NCBI RefSeq assembly: GCF_000003815.2
Contig: NC_049980.1
Coordinates: 15,650,915 to 15,714,914, forward strand
Origin: Branchiostoma floridae
Taxonomy: Eukaryota > Chordata > Leptocardii > Amphioxiformes > Branchiostomatidae
Reading direction: 5' to 3'
DNA length: 64,000 nt
The notes beneath the pieces are model-generated. The model was not told the origin of the DNA. It did not search any database and saw only the letters and a list, made by a program, of their open reading frames with translations. Both the position numbers and the translations under genes were made by a program. Shown here in pieces: positions 58,930-64,000 of this stretch. Positions within the stretch are counted from its first letter, which is position 1; each line of letters begins with the position of its first letter.

Positions 58930-61900
58930 CTATGCATTAACGTTACGTAGTCGCACATCACTCTCATCCTTCTCCACGCCCTTCTCATTGGTAGCACTGT
59001 TGGACTTCTTCTTACTGTAAGGAAGAAAAAACTGTGAGTCTCATCTGATTAAATCATTTAAAACATCTACATAGAAACTTGATGCAAATTATAACTGGAA
59101 AAACATACAACATCCTCACTCATAACCATCATATTGTTTCAGCTATTGTAGGTCCAAGTCTTGAGCTATACTTCCTTCAGTTAAACACTGCTCTCTTTCT
59201 GGAATACCTTGTACCCATGAAAGACAAGGCAAATGAGATTTTTCAAGGTTGAATAAAGGTTGGAAAAAAATTATTGATGTTTTCCTCAATATTGAACATA
59301 GTCCTTCATATCAAGTGTGTGCAAATGAAAGAAACAAACATGAGATGTACTTACACAGGAGCATCATCATCATCATCTGTAAATGAAAAAGACAAATAGA
59401 AAATCAGGATTGCTCAATGCTGCATTTGTCTCTATAGCAACCAACAGTACATTTAAACCGTGGCATGCATCACTAATTTGAAAATACATTAGAAAACTAC
59501 TAGTATGTTAAAAATCATCAGTTTCATTTCAACTATGTACATCAACATCTGCAGCACACATTATCTACTAGGCTACTGATGTGTACCTCATAACATGTAT
59601 GTACATTACATTCAAATCATACACATGCAATTCATAAGTCTGTTCATACAAATGTAGGTAGTGAGAATAGACAGAAGCCGACAACTAGAAATGCATACAG
59701 AAGATGAACATGAACAGTGGATGGTTTTTGCTGTTGCTTGCACAGAAAAACATCAATAGTGGATCAGTTGAAGAAGATATAAGTACCAAGCTACCTTTGT
59801 GCCTCTTTCCTACCAGTCTATGGTGATATCAAAAACCTTGTACTTTTTTTCCCTACCAGTCTATGGTAAAATCAAAAAGAATTGTACTTCTTTCCTACCA
59901 GTGTATGGTAACATAAAAAAACTGACTTCTGGCTGTATTGGTAAGTGTTAAAGCAAACCAGTAATATGTCATATTTCCTTAGTCAAATAGTCAATACACA
60001 ACTTAGGCAGCAGAACATTAGTAAAACTGCTTAATCAACTAGTATTTGAGAGCAATTACTATTCAAAATTTAAGTAAACTTAAAACAATGCAAAGAAAAG
60101 TGGAGCCAGTTTACAGATTAGGACATTTAGGGAATGTATATGCTATTCTAATAAGAGATGGTGTATGTATGTATGAGAACTGCAATCAGTCCATCTCCAG
60201 CAGGCAGAAATGTGTATGTGACAGCATGCTGAAAGAAGACATCACCTTGACCAAGGAAAACGAGATGTGAGACCAGTGCTTTCCTTATTTTCTGGTCTAT
60301 CTCTACTACTGCGGGACGCAGGGGCACCCAGGGGAGCTGACCATGTAGAAAACGATAATAGAACAGAATAGTTGTATATGAAATGTTCCAAGTCAAAGCA
60401 AACCCCACGGTAGACAGTACAAATATAGACTCAAACTTTTTAACATCCCAAAGCCACAATGTTTTGGCACATTTAACATATGCACATATGCCAGGTGTTT
60501 GTATCATGTCACCTTGTGCCATATATCCTTCTGTACTCCCTGTCACCTTTGGGGTTCACTTGGAGAAGCATAACAATAAATAAGGAAAAAGACAAAGAAA
60601 CACTACTGTACACAAAAGAAACAAGAGAAAAGAACATGATATATGACAAGAGAGGCAGTATCTTTAAGCCAAGAAAGTAATTGTGGAGGAGTAAAGAACA
60701 AGAATCTTATGTAAATAGTATCTAGGTCTTATAAACCAAGTCTTCTCCTTACCATCGTCAGCTGTGTCATCTGAGTCAGACTTCCTTTTCTCGAAGTAGA
60801 AGATAATGGCCACCAGGATGACAACCTCAGCCAGAATGCCTAGGAAGGGCCACAAAGCTGCCAGGCGGTCTGTAACACAAACACAAAATGCTACATTTGA
60901 CTTCAGTCAAATTCCCCACACTTTCAACATACACAATCTGGCAATAAAGCAGTTTGCCACTATATGCTACAAAATACACAATACAAAAGGAATAAGAGTG
61001 ATTGACATACCTTTTACCCTCAGCAGAACATCCAAGGTAGTAGCACCAATGCTGTTTTCAGCACTGCAAGTGTAGGTTGCCCTGTCCCCCATCTCTAAGT
61101 TGGTGATTACAAGGTTTGCTGCACCATCATCATCCATGAAATAGCTCATTCTGCAGGCATGATGAACAAAGATGTACATTGTAAAATGATAACATAATGA
61201 AGACTAAGCAGCTGTGTATTGAATAGATGAATGACGGGACTTTGGGTAGAATCTCAGGGCAACTGCACTCGACACCACATGCATCTTCAACCAAGCACAC
61301 TTGGTCATCACAACACAGTCTTTATGATAAGTATACATGTAATGGGTTTGTTACTTTGTTTAACCTCCTCATGGTATACAACACCAGCTTTGTGTAAACC
61401 TGATACAGCTTTGAATAAGAATGGAGGGTTCTTTAACATGCTTCTTGTGTGGCTCTCCTCCAACATGGGACCTCCATTTACAGCCCTTAGCCAAAGCTAG
61501 GTGCTAGGTACTAGGCCTTTCCCAAGCTAGGGTTTAACATCAAGACCTACCAGGGATTCAAACTCAGCACCTCCCTGTTCTGAGACAACAACCCTAACCA
61601 CAGTGCCACCGTGACCCCATTGGGACACTACAATTATAACTGCAGCACACATGTACAGCACATCATCATCATCATCATCATTGTGCATGCATATTGGCCT
61701 GAATGACATATCTAAAACATCAAGTTGTCACGTACAGGTTTTTGAGTAACATTGTCTTGGAACATTTTGATTCACTAGGAAGACAGCAATGGATTATGCT
61801 GCATAGCTTTACTGTTCCTGGACCCCTTTCCAATGAGTATGCACTAAGACCAGGAGCATGGTCAATAAACACTTGACCATGCACATAGAGCAAGTACCGG

Positions 61901-63805
61901 GACAAACTACATGATTTTTATGCCTCCCATGAGACCTAACCTGGAGCTCATGTTGGCCAGTTCTTCGTCATCCTTGATCCACTTGACAGTTGGAGTGGGG
62001 TAGCCTTCAGCAGTGCACTTCAGAGTCACTGTTTCACCTTCCTGGTACTTCACGGACTTCCTGAAATGGGAGGTGATCCTTGGGGCCGCTATGGACACAG
62101 GAAGAGTTATATTAGCATAGGGACATCACATTTCACCAGGAGTTTCGCAACCCCAGACCCTACTGAAGACATGGAAACACCAAATCATGAAAGAATGAAA
62201 GAAAAAAGACAGTAGCAAAGCCTGAGGCTCTGGACTGTGCATGGAAGAATCTAACACAGAGGAGAAGGGACCAGCTGCTGGCCTAGGCACTGAAGCAAGT
62301 ATGCAGGAAAAGTTATAGTCAAGTATAGCCTATGTACAGTCTGGCTTCTGGTAAGCTGAGATAGTGCACTCAACTCAGAAAACCATGATCACTAACCCTG
62401 TTTTTTTATACTCAAGCAAATCATTACCACCTCAGCAAGGAGGGGCTTCATGCAATCACTCAACATGGTTGTAACATCAGTAACATCAGTTACAATGGAC
62501 ATAAATGTGCTTTGAATTCATGATTGTCTACAATCAGCATTTTCAGAGATGCATGCATTCATTTTTTTCATTGAATCCATTTTTCCACATGGGTGAAGAG
62601 AGTCATACATGTAAGACACGCTTGGGAATAAAGGAATTGGTTTGGGCCACACGGTGTCAATAGCTTACCATACACGGTGATGTCTCTGCTGTCGGTGACA
62701 GTGGCTCCGGTACTGGTCACAGTGAAGGTCACAGTGCAGGTGTACACTCCACCATCGGTCCCACTCGCTAACCTGATCTTGAGATAGTAGTTGGGCTGTG
62801 CAGTGCCTATGAAGGCAAAACAAAAGAAATTTACCACTGTCACAGAGACATACATACATTATCTAACAGTTTAATCTCATTGGACATTCTGGTGACATCT
62901 GTCACTTTTCTTCAGAGTCACTGGAATGAACTGGAAGAAGCAGTGAACATCATGTAAAAGTTAAACGTAATTGCTGTATATAAATGTCACTATGTCAATC
63001 ATGTTTAATACATGCAGTATTATCACAAACACCGACACATCTTCTGAACCAATTTTATAGGACACAAATTGTCTATTACAGCAGTTACACACATCTTATG
63101 TTTGAGATATAGTCATTGTTCTTTTCTGCTATATCTTTGTGACACCATAAATTATTCAAACATTTTCACAGCACAGCTGCAACCACCTCAGACTCAGTGA
63201 CTGGTGTGAATATCAACATGTCATCTTCAGGTAAATGCATAACGTTGGGTAAAGACCTCCAGGTATGATGCTGTTGTGTCATGCCATGGGGCGGTTATAC
63301 CACCAAATACAAATACAGATTCATAACTCTTGGACATCTTATCAGAACCACTTACTGCCATCATCCTTCACAGCAACTCCATTCCTTGTCCAAGCAACGC
63401 TGGTCACTGTCAAGTCGCTCCCGGGGTTGCTGACCTCACAGCCCAGCTCCAGGGGTCCTATCTTTGTCAGGTTTGTATCAGCTGTCTGGTTGATGAGGAC
63501 CTCTGGGGAAGCAGATGAAGTAATGCATGAAGCTGTCTATACCAAAAAAGTACATTAACTAACACTTCATGGGCCTTGATGATAGTGTTTGATACAGGTG
63601 ATTTTGACCGATTCACAACTGGGAGAGACATCTCAAGAAAAATGAAGGTAATCGTGCTTGTGAAGACTTACTTGCCAGGATATTGAGATTTGCTTGTGCT
63701 GAAATCCATTTTGTAGGCTCTGTCGTTGGGTTACTGCCACGGGTGGGGTCATTTGATGCATAACACTTGTACTGGCCAGTGTCACCAACCACCAAGTCAT
63801 CAATG
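58930..63805 (-). CDS. NPTN: Neuroplastin/basigin-family Ig membrane protein (5' end outside window)
   Basis: Eight exons join in frame: 63805-63672, 63502-63356, 62806-62669, 62088-61941, 61150-61011, 60869-60753, 59376-59355 and 59014-58930. They encode the end of one Ig domain (GDTGQYKCYASN), a second (LELGCEVSNP ... GGVYTCTV), an I-set third (VTLKCTAEGYPTP, VKWIKDD ... ATYTCSAENS), a TM helix ALWPFLGILAEVVILVAIIF and a tail starting EKRKSDSDD and ending VRLRNVNA. The Pro and the buried Glu in the TM and the EKRK anchor are hallmarks of basigin and neuroplastin, which chaperone monocarboxylate transporters or Ca2+ pumps and mediate adhesion. Three Ig domains and the DDDDDAPVKKKSNSATN tail favour neuroplastin, but one ancestral gene may precede the BSG/NPTN split. 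N-glycosylation sites: NQT, NLT, NMS. Signal peptide and first Ig half lie beyond 64 kb. Confidence 0.92.
59355..59376 (-). CDS. NPTN: 22-nt microexon of the neuroplastin-like gene
   Basis: CATTTACAG acceptor and GTAAGT donor bracket 22 bases that encode, with the split codons, DDDDDAPV. Phases match both neighbours. It extends the acidic cytoplasmic run, as in basigin and neuroplastin tails. Confidence 0.85.
61490..61630 (-). mobile_element. tRNA-derived SINE in an intron of the neuroplastin-like gene
   Basis: On the minus strand GGCACTGTGGTTAGGGTTG (A-box region) and GAGTTTGAATCCC (B-box) are spaced as in a tRNA-headed SINE, followed by CTTGGGAAAGGCCTAGTACC. An (ATC)n run lies next to it at ~61662-61682. 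Confidence 0.65.
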
Positions 63806-64000
63806 CTGCAGGAGAGGATGGACATGTCATGAATACCAATATGATATATATCTTTCACTTCAGGTGTTAAATTTTGCATTTGGCAAAACAAACCAGTATA
63901 AGTTTAACACCATCTTTAGGCGCAGTTGGAATTACAAATTATCTAACATAACAACTATAAGAGGTTGCAGTTATAAGCCTAGCTTTAAACAAAAACTTGC

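Larger units (their letters stand above)
24120..58945. repeat. Eleven dispersed copies of the octamer TAACGTTA
   Basis: Exact copies start at 24120, 24334, 24595, 25296, 26967, 35370, 43919, 44776, 44966, 54502 and 58938. I saw none in the first 24 kb. The word is its own reverse complement and contains CpG, so about one copy or fewer is expected in 64 kb. Confidence 0.85.

Noticed and set aside
1-64000. CRISPR arrays, operons, prophage or bacterial systems
   Set aside because: The sequence is spliced animal DNA. The tandem arrays lack CRISPR repeat-spacer structure.

Overview
This is animal nuclear DNA: spliced genes with GT-AG introns, compact exons, many short non-autonomous DNA transposons and a 100-N assembly gap. 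Gene content (one PAR bZIP factor, one neuroplastin/basigin-type protein, one AGMO, a receptor tyrosine phosphatase), tRNA-headed SINEs and the abundance of MITEs suggest an invertebrate deuterostome. A cephalochordate (amphioxus, Branchiostoma) is my best guess. It rests on gene family resemblance and repeat style, not on a search.

Layout. (1) Minus strand, below 1 to about 16.86 kb: a receptor-type protein tyrosine phosphatase with signal peptide, a Ser/Thr/Pro-rich stalk, a membrane-proximal domain, one TM helix and the first half of a PTP domain. The catalytic loop lies beyond base 1. (2) 16.9-28.8 kb: mostly intergenic, with a pogo/Tigger-like MITE, 9-bp-TSD MITEs, a CpG-rich promoter-like patch near 24 kb and three unrecognised or possibly broken coding fragments at 24.7-27.6 kb. 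(3) Plus strand 28.8-36.3 kb: a complete 12-exon alkylglycerol monooxygenase (AGMO), whose last codons and stop come from a tandem-repeat-bearing transposon. (4) 36.3-47.9 kb: intergenic and dense in repeats, including two ~31-bp palindromic insertions with 7-bp target duplications (a third lies in an AGMO intron), a pair of inverted ~320-bp GGTCCGG-rich repeats and a ~155-bp tandem array. (5) Plus strand 48.0-53.55 kb: a complete 4-exon PAR bZIP factor (TEF/HLF/DBP type), preceded by three D-box cores. (6) 53.55-58.9 kb: 3' sequences, repeats and the gap. (7) Minus strand 58.9 to beyond 64 kb: the 3' part of a neuroplastin/basigin-family Ig protein.

The four genes are independent and show no operon-like organisation. 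They belong to tyrosine dephosphorylation at the cell surface, ether-lipid cleavage in the ER, PAR-bZIP (circadian-output type) transcription, and Ig adhesion or monocarboxylate-transporter chaperoning. Splice phases were checked by hand and join in frame for every exon listed. The most unusual material is in the mobile DNA: the palindromic micro-insertions, the composite TTAA/TTAT element at 1.1-2.95 kb, the MITE family with shared ends and 9-bp duplications, and the transposon-derived AGMO C-terminus.
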